In this document: piece by piece, positions 8,873 to 19,400 of the stretch
Layout of the letters: each line of letters starts with the position of its first letter
Numbering within the stretch: the first letter of the stretch is position 1
Assembly: GCA_963732365.1 (NCBI GenBank)
Contig: CAVSZC010000004.1
Location: 124,001-188,000 of the forward strand
Source of the DNA: SR-FBR-E99 sp963732365
GTDB taxonomy: Bacteria > Bacteroidota > Bacteroidia > Bacteroidales > VadinHA17
Reading direction: 5' to 3'
Length of the DNA stretch: 64,000 bases
Notes under the pieces: generated by a model
The model's database searches: none
What the model was told of the DNA's origin: nothing
The model's input: the letters and a program-made list of their open reading frames with translations, nothing else
Translations under genes and position numbers: made by a program

Positions 8873-10102
8873 ATGATAAATATTCATCATCTTACTTCTG
8901 GTACATTTCCCTTAGAGCTAAAAAAAGCCTGGGCCACTGCTTATGGCGATGACTTTCGTTATAAATACCCTGAAAGATTTTTCCGGATTCATGTAGATAA
9001 TCCATATAAAACCGGAGATGAAACTGGTTTAATATATGTAACAAAAGACAATGAAGTTGCTGCATGGTCGTCTGTCATATTTCATAAAATTAAGTTCGGC
9101 AAGGCGATTTTAAAGTGTGGTGTTGCTGCAGATACATATACATTACCTCAATATCGTAAGATGGGCCTTTGGTCAATCCTACAGCAAAACTTGATGGATT
9201 TAAGTGAGGTTTATTGGTCAATAGAAATGTCAGCTATTAACCGTCTGATTAGGAAAAAATCTGGTTTATACAATATGGGGCAACCCTTAGAATACTACTT
9301 TAAACCAATTAAGCCCCTGAATAAGGAGTCATTTCGAATAAGTGTAATGGCATGGGCTGAAAACTGGAGCTACATCCTCAGAACATTTCTTTCCCATAAA
9401 GTAGTAACAAATATGCTATTTTGGTTGTTGAACAGGGTTCTGGTGTCTAACAGACTGAATCGGTTAGACCCCTTATTGCACTTTAAAAAAATAGATCTGT
9501 TTGATAAAGAAACAGATATACTTTGGAGTGAAGTATCTAAGAATCTCACATTCGCCAATTACAGGGATTCAGCATATCTGAATTGGCGATATGAAAATCA
9601 ACCATTAGTCTCTTATTTTAAATATAAGATCTACATTAAGGAGGATTTGATCGGGTTCGTAGTATTTAGGATAAGTGATGAACTTCAATCGCATGAATCA
9701 TATATTACTGAATTGGTCGTAAAGGAGGAATTATTTAACATGGTGCCTTCAATAGTATGTTTTTGCGAAGAGATAATTCAAAAGAACAATGGGAAGTCAA
9801 TATACTTTGCCACCTCTCAATCAAATCTGCTCAAACATGTTGAAGAATCAGGATTCCACCACTATGAGAGTTCCATTCCTTTATGGGTAGCCAAAGGTTC
9901 TACAATAGAAAAGACTGACTTAGAAAATGTTATATCACCAGACGCTAAATGGCTTATTTCACTAGGTGATCAAGACATGGATCAAGTAAATACCCATAAT
10001 AAACAACCTGAAATTATCACTTTAATAAAAATTGCAAATTCAGTGATAAGCAATAAAATAAAATCTTTAGTAAAATTCAAGTATTTCAAAAACGACCTCT
10101 AA
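8873..10102 (+). CDS. GNAT-fold N-acyltransferase family protein
   Basis: The product has 409 residues without signal peptide. The N-terminal half has an acetyltransferase core: AAWSSVIFHKIKFG, then a strand KCGVAADTYTLPQYRKMGLWSILQQ, where the YRKMGLW segment corresponds to the acetyl-CoA-binding R/QxxGxG/A loop. A second GNAT-like half is suggested by LIGFVVFRISDELQSHESYITELVVKEE, so it may be a tandem-GNAT or FemAB-like protein. In other Bacteroidota such proteins occur in surface-polysaccharide clusters. It is divergent from the deacetylase gene, with 184 bp of AT-rich promoter space between them, and converges on the OmpA gene with only 14 bp between the stops. Confidence 0.62.
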   Translation: MINIHHLTSGTFPLELKKAWATAYGDDFRYKYPERFFRIHVDNPYKTGDETGLIYVTKDNEVAAWSSVIFHKIKFGKAILKCGVAADTYTLPQYRKMGLWSILQQNLMDLSEVYWSIEMSAINRLIRKKSGLYNMGQPLEYYFKPIKPLNKESFRISVMAWAENWSYILRTFLSHKVVTNMLFWLLNRVLVSNRLNRLDPLLHFKKIDLFDKETDILWSEVSKNLTFANYRDSAYLNWRYENQPLVSYFKYKIYIKEDLIGFVVFRISDELQSHESYITELVVKEELFNMVPSIVCFCEEIIQKNNGKSIYFATSQSNLLKHVEESGFHHYESSIPLWVAKGSTIEKTDLENVISPDAKWLISLGDQDMDQVNTHNKQPEIITLIKIANSVISNKIKSLVKFKYFKNDL

Positions 10103-10116
10103 TATCCTGACTATAA

Positions 10117-12273
10117 CTACCTGACTTGGATTTCCAGCCTGTTATTAAGAAGTCTTCCGCTTTCAGAATTATTCGTAGAAATGGGCTTCATACTGCCATA
10201 TCCTGAAAGAATTAGTCTTGCTTGAGAAATTCCTCTGCTTAAAAGATACGATCCAATCCTACGTGCACGTTCCTGGCTAAGCTGCATCGAATTTGATAAT
10301 GGAAGGGAATTATCCGTATGCACAGCAACCTCAATTCTAACATCAGGATATTTTTTCAAGTATCTTATTAATCTGTCTAACAAAATATATCCATTTGCAG
10401 TAAACCTTCCATTTTCATCAAAATATCCACTAAGATCAGGACCATTGGCTCTCATTATTTCTAACAGCTCTATTTGCAATGAGTCATTAATACTTAGTAT
10501 AGCAACCCTCGCTTTATCATACCCGAGTTTGATAACATCTTGGTATACACTAAAGGCTGACATAAGAGTTAAATGCGGAGAGACGTAATATGTATAAACA
10601 TTTTTTGTAGTATCAAATTGCTCCTTAATCAAGTAATTTGTTTGAAGATTCTTGAAGAAACTACCTTTGATTTCGAGTTGGTTCTCCGATGAAATAACTT
10701 CAGTCACATAAGCCTGATTCTCTTCTGTTTTTAGATCTGCAGAATAAACAACCTCGAAATCAATATTTGGATTGTTTACCAAATTTTTAAAGTTCGGTTT
10801 AGAACTGCGATTATTAGATTCAATCTGATCTATTTCCTCCTTACTGCTACAGATCCTTAAATTTTTATAAACTGCTTCTCTAATTTTGTCATTGGAGGTA
10901 TGACTCTTGAGTATAAGTTCAAGTTTTACATTCATTTCACCTTCTTTTCCGAAGGAGTGTATCACCTTCTCTCCACTCATTCTGTTTCCATCACCAAAAT
11001 CCCATATAAAATCAATAACATCAAATCCAGGAATTGTGAATTCTCTGTCTTCAAATGATATTGGCTCGTTGGTTAATGCATAATTTGAAGATTTTATGAA
11101 AGGTTGAACAACATACTTTACTTTCAGGTTTATCTCCATCAATTTAAAGAACTGCTTCCCCGTATTCCTGTCTATTAAAAATAATTCGGATACATATGTG
11201 CCGGTATCTGAGTAACAATGGTTAACTACTAAGCCCTCTGATGATTTTCCATCCCCAAACTGCCATAAATATTTAAGAAAGGTTGTGTCAATTTCTGTGT
11301 AGAGCGAGTCCGGTGTAACAATGCAAAAATTGTTTTCTACTTGCTCTGAAGCAAAATGAATCTGAGGATATGGTGACTTATAATAATATATATCTAACGA
11401 CTTTTCTCTGTTCGAAGAGAAGAATCCCTCTTCCATCGAATTAAAAGCGATGAAGCCAAAATCGTCGAACGCGGAATTGATTGGTGGTTCAAATCTTATG
11501 GGGGCAAGCCAAATTGAATCGGTAAACTTTGAAATAAAAATGTCTTTCCCTCCAATACCTGGGTGTCCATCAGAAGCGAATATTAATTCGCTAAATTCAT
11601 TCAGAAATGGAAATACTTCATTACCTGATGTATTTATTTTTGGGCCGAGATTTACAGGTTCTTCCCAATCACCATTTAAATATTGACTGTAATAAATATC
11701 AGACCCTCCATACCCACCCGGTTTATCAGATGCGAAGTACAATCTTTGCTCATGGGATGAAAAATAAGGAGATGTAATATTGTACCCTAAATTGTAATAC
11801 TTGTTATTATACTTGAATTCAATTATATTTCTCCATCGCTTCTTTTTCATTACAGCAGAGTAAATCCCCAATTTGGGACTGAACTCTAATAGTTTATTAC
11901 TTTTTTCATCAGGTAGAACATTACTAATGAAGAAAATTGTATCAAATTCTTCGCTGAAAGTAACAGGTCCATCATTTAGTTTGGTTCTGATATCTTTTGA
12001 GAAAAGTACCGGACTGCTCCGCTTACCTAGTCCAGCTGAGTCAACCTTGTATATCTTGAAAAAATCTTTCTCATCAGGAGAATAATAATGTGTGACACCT
12101 GAATTTCTGTTTATGCAAAAAACAATTTCATCTCCATATAATACAGGTGCAAATTCATCATACCTGTCATTACTAAATGGTGTTTTAGTAAGAGTGTAGA
12201 CATTCTGTTGTGACAGCATAACACCATTTATCGCAAAATACAATAATAGAATATTTAACCAGACGAGCTTCAT
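10117..12273 (-). CDS. PD40-PKD-OmpA outer-membrane protein, T9SS-associated type
   Basis: I start it at the ATG at 12273 because MKLVWLNILLLYFAINGVMLSQ is a proper signal peptide. An ATG 36 bp upstream would add 12 residues before it. In order, the 718-residue protein has PD40/WD40-like propeller blades (FASDKPGGYGGSDIYYSQ, FASDGHPGIGGKDIFIS, FFSSNREKSLDIYYYK), two PKD domains (LWQFGDGKSSEG and FIWDFGDGNRMSG), a linker, and a C-terminal OmpA-like peptidoglycan-binding domain (VAVHTDNS, LSQERARRIGSYLLSRGI, GYGSMKP, NNRLEIQ). PD40 plus OmpA proteins such as PorE are linked to type IX secretion. It is the last gene of the giant-adhesin cluster, after the PorP/SprF gene, and could anchor the surface complex to peptidoglycan. 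That function is inferred from architecture. Confidence 0.8.
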   Translation of the reverse strand: MKLVWLNILLLYFAINGVMLSQQNVYTLTKTPFSNDRYDEFAPVLYGDEIVFCINRNSGVTHYYSPDEKDFFKIYKVDSAGLGKRSSPVLFSKDIRTKLNDGPVTFSEEFDTIFFISNVLPDEKSNKLLEFSPKLGIYSAVMKKKRWRNIIEFKYNNKYYNLGYNITSPYFSSHEQRLYFASDKPGGYGGSDIYYSQYLNGDWEEPVNLGPKINTSGNEVFPFLNEFSELIFASDGHPGIGGKDIFISKFTDSIWLAPIRFEPPINSAFDDFGFIAFNSMEEGFFSSNREKSLDIYYYKSPYPQIHFASEQVENNFCIVTPDSLYTEIDTTFLKYLWQFGDGKSSEGLVVNHCYSDTGTYVSELFLIDRNTGKQFFKLMEINLKVKYVVQPFIKSSNYALTNEPISFEDREFTIPGFDVIDFIWDFGDGNRMSGEKVIHSFGKEGEMNVKLELILKSHTSNDKIREAVYKNLRICSSKEEIDQIESNNRSSKPNFKNLVNNPNIDFEVVYSADLKTEENQAYVTEVISSENQLEIKGSFFKNLQTNYLIKEQFDTTKNVYTYYVSPHLTLMSAFSVYQDVIKLGYDKARVAILSINDSLQIELLEIMRANGPDLSGYFDENGRFTANGYILLDRLIRYLKKYPDVRIEVAVHTDNSLPLSNSMQLSQERARRIGSYLLSRGISQARLILSGYGSMKPISTNNSESGRLLNNRLEIQVR

Positions 12274-12435
12274 CCTCAATATAAATGCAAATCTAATGAT
12301 AAACAACAAAATAATGTTTAATACAGTGAATTAAGTTCATTTGCAACTAATGATTGCCGGGCATCAGTCATTCATGACCTGGTAGTTAAGGACCTACAAG
12401 AAAGTAATTCATTCCCGAATGCTATAATGTAATTA

Positions 12436-13356
12436 TTAAAAGATCAGAGGATTGACTGCATTAACTTTAAAACTAAATTCATATCTCAGCATGATCTCGT
12501 GTGAACCGCTGTTATAGGTGCCGATGGGTCCAAAGTCATACTCATAGGAGTAGGCTACTTTAAACTGATTGTTCACAGCAAACTGACAAAGAGCATTCAC
12601 GGAACTGGTGCTGCGATAGGTTCCGCCAAACCAAAACCTGTCGAATATGCTGACATGGACACTTAAATCATAAAGCAGTTTCTCTTCTGGGGAGAAGGAG
12701 ATAAGTGTAGATGTCAGAAGCCGGGTCTTCCGTGATAGGTTAAAAAGGTACCCGGTGTTGAACAAATAATAGTACTCAGAGGGTTCTACAACTATGGAAT
12801 ATTTATTCCTGTTGAAATCAAACTGGTAACCCAGAAGCCTCGGGATCGAGAATCCAAAGAAATAGTTTTTATAATTGTAATACATTCCGAAACTGAAATC
12901 CGGTACTGCAAATATTCTTGAATCAATTAGATAGTATTCATCACCCGGATCCACCACTACAAGATCTGACCAGGCGGTATTGGTAGTAAGTAATCCAAAG
13001 CCAAGCCCAAATGAAAGTGACCCCTCACTCATGTTTATCCGGTATGCAAAGGATGACTGCACTTGATTTTGCTTTGTCACTCCAAGATGATCATTTGTAA
13101 TGACCAGTCCCAGACCTAACTTGTTTGATAAAAGCGGTGCATCAACTGCAAGAGTCATGGTTCTGGGAGCACCGGTAATCCCCACCCACTGATGCCGGTA
13201 AAAGGCTGCTATATTAAGAGCACCTCGATTGCCGGCATATGCAGGATTTAGAGTGATTGGATTCAGTATGTATTGATTCGTTAATGGCGGCACCTGAGCA
13301 TGGAGACAGATTGAAGCCACAAGAAAAATCCAAAAACTAACTAGCTTTTTCATCAT
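12436..13356 (-). CDS. PorP/SprF-family type IX secretion-associated outer-membrane protein
   Basis: The protein has 306 residues with a signal peptide (MMKKLVSFWIFLVASICLHAQ). It has the family's opening block: QYILNPITLNPAYAGNRGALN, then FYRHQWVGITGAPRTMTLAVDAPL and LGLGLVITND. The rest is amphipathic beta-strand sequence ending in an aromatic-rich strand, as expected for an outer-membrane barrel. In Flavobacterium johnsoniae, SprF is needed to deliver the giant adhesin SprB to the surface, and PorP/SprF genes are often paired with proteins carrying CHU_C (type B) tails. Here it directly follows the CHU_C-tailed giant gene (122 bp), so it is most likely that protein's dedicated export or attachment partner. 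Confidence 0.92.
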   Translation of the reverse strand: MMKKLVSFWIFLVASICLHAQVPPLTNQYILNPITLNPAYAGNRGALNIAAFYRHQWVGITGAPRTMTLAVDAPLLSNKLGLGLVITNDHLGVTKQNQVQSSFAYRINMSEGSLSFGLGFGLLTTNTAWSDLVVVDPGDEYYLIDSRIFAVPDFSFGMYYNYKNYFFGFSIPRLLGYQFDFNRNKYSIVVEPSEYYYLFNTGYLFNLSRKTRLLTSTLISFSPEEKLLYDLSVHVSIFDRFWFGGTYRSTSSVNALCQFAVNNQFKVAYSYEYDFGPIGTYNSGSHEIMLRYEFSFKVNAVNPLIF

Positions 13357-13478
13357 TAAGATGTTTATCTGAATATATTTTCTTGTTCCATGTTTTAGGC
13401 TCTAGTTTATAAATCACTTATTCATTTATGATTCGTGAAACAAGGAACCTGAAACATAAGAATTATTAATGTGAATTA

Positions 13479-16400
13479 TTATCTACGCACAACAATATAG
13501 CCGCTCATAGATGTTCCGTCCGCTGACCTGAGTGTATAAAAATAAGTGTCATCCTGAACCGGATTGCCATTGTAGTCAAGACCCTCAAAGGTGTTGTCAT
13601 AGTCATCGTTTGTATAAACCTCAATACCTCTGCGGTCGAAGATCTTTAACTCAGTCCTGCCAAGCGATTCCAGACCGCGTATGATGAAGAAATCATTTCT
13701 ATTATCTCCATTGGGGGTGATTAGGGTTGGGATTGTGAGGTCATTGACTGTAACTGCAACGTCATCACTAACCGGAGGACAAACTCCATTGGTAACAGTC
13801 CAGCGGAACTCATTCCGGCCCAGAGAAAGGCCATTCACTTCGGTAATTGCTGCAGCTGAATTGAATAACTGACCTGTGCCGGATAACAGAGACCATGTCC
13901 CTATTCCTGAAACAGGCAATTCAGCGGTGAGAGTTGTTCCGAACAGGTACTCAAGTACCTGATCGGGTCCTGAATACGGTATAGGTAACTGATCTGCAGC
14001 AACCACAACTGGTTTTGTTGTAGAGTAGCCTGCTGTTGAAGTTCCACTGATATAATATGTTCCGGCAGTTGCTGCTGTGGGTGATTCATATGGTAGGGTT
14101 GCGGCTGCATTAAGCCAGTAGGTGTATGTCAGATTTTCGTCCGACCCTGCTGTAACGGCCGGGGCAGTCAGATCCGTAGTCTGATTCGAGCAGATAGTTG
14201 CCGGATTGTTGATAACCAGGTTGGGCGCGCCGGGAGGTGCATTAATTGTGATATTTGCTGTAGGTAGTGATGTACACCCGGCGTCACTGGTAACAGTAAA
14301 CGTGTATGTCCCGGGCTGAAGTCCGGATACAGTACGCGAAGTGCCGCTACCCTGCAACGTTATCCCATCATTACGGGTAAGTGTCCAAATACCTGTTGCC
14401 GGCAACCCGCTTAAAACAACACTTCCCGTAAGTACTGAAAAAGAAGGCTGAGTTATCGTACCAACTGTTGGTGCTGCCGGGGTTGCCGGTGGAACAGGTA
14501 TATTGACCGGTGATGATGAGACTGAAAAACATCCTGATGCATTTGTTACCCTGACAGTATAACTGCCTGCCACAGTAACAATGATACTCTGTGTCGTAGC
14601 TCCAGTTGACCACAGATATGTTGACCCTAAACTCGAAGTCAATGTCACACTGCCTCCTGAACAGAAGGTCGTCGGGCCTTCTGCCGTTATTGTCGGCTGT
14701 GACGGCAAGGCATTAACCGTTACCGAAACATTGGAATTAACTGTAGAAAATCCATCATTCACCGCTACATAATATGTCGTATTCACTGACGGGGTAACCG
14801 TTGGACTGGCTGCAGTCGAGGTAAATCCCGCTGGAACTGATGTCCAGGTGTATGTATAAGTGCCTGATCCTCCACTCGCTACAGCTGCCAGTTGTACTGT
14901 GGCTCCGGCACATACCGTACCTGGGGTGGCCGTTGGAGTTGAGCTTAATGGGCCTCCGCTTATACCTATGGTGACTGCATCAGTATTGGAACACGTCGTA
15001 GCTGTTGAAGTAGCCGTTAAGGTGAAGATTGTCGTTGATGTTAAATTCACAGTTGTCGGGTCTTCTACTGAAGCATTTACCAGTTGAGCAGACGGCGTCC
15101 AACTATAAGTAAAGGGACCTGCTCCTGTAACTGTTGCATTTAACGTTGTGCTTGTTCCATTTGGAATAGTTCTGTCTGTACCTGCATTTACAACTGGAAG
15201 TGCATTTACTGTTACGGTGGTAGCTGATGATAATACGCTCTGACAACTTGCTGCATTAGTTATTCTAACAGTATAACTCCCTGCCGTAGTGACGTTGATA
15301 CTTTGTGTCGTCGCACCCGTAGACCACAGGTAAGTTGATCCTGCACTTGAGGTCAGCGTAACACTGCCTCCCGAACAGAACGTTGTCGGTCCTCCCGCCG
15401 TTATAGTCGGCTGAGCAGGTAAGGCGTTGACCGTTACTGTCGTCGCCGCCGATGCTATGCTCTGGCAACCAGCTGCATTGGTAACCTGAACTGTATAGCT
15501 CCCTGAGGTCGTCACATTTATACTTGCAGTAGTAGCTCCTGTCGACCACAGGTAACTTGACCCCGCACTTGAGGTCAGCGTTACACTGCCTCCCGCACAG
15601 AACGTTGTCGATCCTCCCGCCGTTATAGTAGGCTGAGCAGGTAACGCGTTGACAATTACCGAAACATTGGAAGTAACTGTAGAAAACCCATCATTCACCG
15701 CTACATTATATGTCGTATTCACTGACGGGGTAACCGTTGGACTGGCTGAAGTCGAGGTAAATCCCGCTGGAACTGATGTCCAACTGTATGTATAAGTGCC
15801 TGATCCACCTCCGGCTCCGGCAGCCAGTTGTACTGTGGCTCCGGCACATACCGTACCTGGGGTAGCCGTTGGAGTCGAGCTTAATGCACCTCCGCTTATA
15901 CCTATGGTGACTGCATCAGTATTGGAACACGTCGTAGCTGTTGAAGTAGCCGTTAAGGTGAAGATTGTCGTTGATGTTAAATTTACAGTTGTCGGGTCTT
16001 CGACTGAAGCATTGACCAGCTGAGCAGACGGCATCCAACTATAAGTGAATGGGCCTGTTCCTGTAACTGTTGCATTTATCGTTGTACTCGTTCCATTTGC
16101 GATAGTCCTATCTGTTCCTGCATCTACCACCGGGAGTGCATTTACTGTTACGGTGGTAGCTGATGATAATACGCTCTGACAACTTGCTGCATTAGTTATT
16201 CTAACAGTATAACTCCCTGCCGTCGTGACGTTGATACTCTGTGTCGTCGCACCCGTAGACCACAGGTAAGTTGATCCCGCACTTGAGGTTAAAGTAACAC
16301 TGCCTCCCGCACAGAACGTTGTCGATCCTCCCGCCGTTATAGTCGGCTGAGCAGGTAAAGCGTTGACCGTTACTGTCGTCGCCGCCGATGCTATGCTCTG

Positions 16401-19400
16401 GCAACCAGCTGCATTGGTAACCCTTACTGTATAGCTCCCTGAGGTCGTGACATTAATGCTTGCAGTGGTAGCTCCTGTAGACCACAGGTAAGTTGACCCC
16501 GCACTTGAGGTCAGAGTAACACTGCCTCCCGAACAGAACGTTGTCGGGCCTCCCGCCGTTATAGTCGGCTGAGCAGGTAAGGCGTTGACCGTTACTGCCG
16601 TCGCCGCCGATGCTATGCTCTGGCAACCAGCTGCATTGGTAACCCTTACTGTATAGCTTCCTGCCGTCGTGACGTTGATACTTTGTGTCGTCGCACCCGT
16701 AGACCACAGGTAAGTTGATCCTGCACTTGAGGTCAGCGTTACACTACCTCCAATACAGAAAGTCGTCGGACCACTAGCCGTAATAGTCGGCTGAGCAGGT
16801 AATGCGTTGACCGTTACTGTCGTCGCCGCCGATGCTATGCTCTGGCAACCAGCTGCATTGGTAACCCTTACTGTATAGCTCCCTGAGGTCGTGACATTTA
16901 TACTTGCAGTAGTAGCTCCTGTAGACCACAGGTAACTTGACCCCGCACTTGAGGTTAAAGTAACACTGCCTCCCGCACAGAACGTTGTCGATCCTCCCGC
17001 CGTTATAGTCGGCTGAGCAGGTAAAGCGTTAACCGTTACTGTCGTCGCCGCCGATGCTATGCTCTGGCAACCAGCTGCATTGGTAACCCTTACTGTATAG
17101 CTCCCTGCCGTCGTGACATTAATGCTTGCAGTGGTAGCTCCTGTAGACCACAGGTAACTTGAACCTGCACTTGAGGTCAGAGTAACACTGCCTCCTGCAC
17201 AGAACGTTGTCGGTCCTCCCGCCGTTATAGTCGGCTGAGCAGGTAAGGCGTTGACCGTTACTGTCGTCGCCAACGATGCTATGCTCTGGCAACCAGTTGC
17301 ATTGGTAACCCTTACTGTATAGCTCCCTGAGGTCGTGACATTAATGCTTGCAGTGGTAGCTCCAGTAGACCACAGGTAACTTGACCCTGCACTTGAGGTC
17401 AGAGTAACACTACCTCCTATACAGAAAGTCGTCGGACCACTAGCCGTAATAGTCGGCTGGGCAGGTAAAGCGTTAACCGTTACTGTCGTCGCCGCCGATG
17501 CTATGCTCTGGCAACCAGCTGCATTGGTAACCTGAACTGTATAGCTCCCTGCCGTCGTGACGTTGATACTCTGTGTCGTCGCACCCGTAGACCACAGGTA
17601 AGTTGACCCTGCACTTGAGGTCAGAGTAACACTGCCTCCTGCACAGAACGTTGTCGGGCCTCCCGCCGTTATAGTCGGCTGAGCAGGTAACGCGTTGACA
17701 ATTACCGAAACATTGGAATTAACTGTAGAAAACCCATCATTCACCGCTACATTATATGTCGTATTCACTGACGGGGTAACCGTTGGACTGGCTGAAGTCG
17801 AGGTAAATCCCGATGGAACTGATGTCCAACTGTATGTATAAGTGCCTGATCCACCTCCGGCTCCGGCAGCCAGTTGTACTGTGGCTCCGGCACATATCGT
17901 ACCTGGGGTAGCCGTTGGAGTCGAGCTTAATGCACCTCCGCTTATACCTATGGTGACTGCATCAGTATTGGAACACGTCGTAGCTGTTGAAGTAGCCGTT
18001 AAGGTGAAGATTGTCGTTGATGTTAAATTTACAGTTGTCGGGTCTTCTACTGAAGCATTAACCAGCTGAGCAGACGGCATCCAACTATAAGTGAATGGAC
18101 CTGTTCCTGTAACTGTTGCATTTATCGTTGTACTCGTTCCATTTGCGATAGTCCTATCTGTTCCTGCATCTACTACCGGGAGTGCATTTACTGTTACGGT
18201 GGTAGCTGATGATAGTACGCTCTGACAACTTGCTGCATTAGTTATTCTAACAGTATAACTCCCTGCCGTCGTGACATTGATACTCTGTGTCGTCGCACCC
18301 GTAGACCACAGGTAAGTTGATCCTGCACTTGAGGTCAGCGTTACACTACCTCCAATACAGAAAGTCGTCGGACCACTAGCCGTAATAGTCGGCTGAGCAG
18401 GTAATGCGTTGACCGTTACTGTCGTCGCCGCCGATGCTATGCTCTGGCAACCAGTTGCATTAGTAACCCTTACTGTATAGCTCCCTGAGGTCGTGACATT
18501 TATACTTGCAGTAGTAGCTCCTGTAGACCACAGGTAACTTGACCCCGCACTTGAGGTTAAAGTAACACTGCCTCCCGCACAGAACGTTGTCGATCCTCCC
18601 GCCGTTATAGTCGGCTGAGCAGGTAAAGCGTTGACCGTTACTGTCGTCGCCGCCGATGCTATGCTCTGGCAACCAGCTGCATTGGTAACCCTTACTGTAT
18701 AGCTCCCTGCCGTCGTGACATTAATGCTTGCAGTGGTAGCTCCTGTAGACCACAGGTAACTTGAACCTGCACTTGAGGTCAGAGTAACACTGCCTCCTGC
18801 ACAGAACGTTGTCGGTCCTCCCGCCGTAATAGTCGGCTGAGCAGGTAAGGCGTTGACCGTTACTGTCGTCGCCAACGATGCTATGCTCTGGCAACCAGTT
18901 GCATTGGTAACCCTTACTGTATAGCTCCCTGAGGTCGTGACATTAATGCTTGCAGTGGTAGCTCCAGTAGACCACAGGTAACTTGACCCTGCACTTGAGG
19001 TCAGAGTAACACTACCTCCTATACAGAAAGTCGTCGGACCACTAGCCGTAATAGTCGGCTGGGCAGGTAAAGCGTTAACCGTTACTGTCGTCGCCGCCGA
19101 TGCTATGCTCTGGCAACCAGCTGCATTGGTAACCTGAACTGTATAGCTCCCTGCCGTCGTGACGTTGATACTCTGTGTCGTCGCACCCGTAGACCACAGG
19201 TAAGTTGACCCTGCACTTGAGGTCAGAGTAACACTGCCTCCTGCACAGAACGTTGTCGGGCCTCCCGCCGTTATAGTCGGCTGAGCAGGTAACGCGTTGA
19301 CAATTACCGAAACATTGGAATTAACTGTAGAAAACCCATCATTCACCGCTACATTATATGTCGTATTCACTGACGGGGTAACCGTTGGACTGGCTGAAGT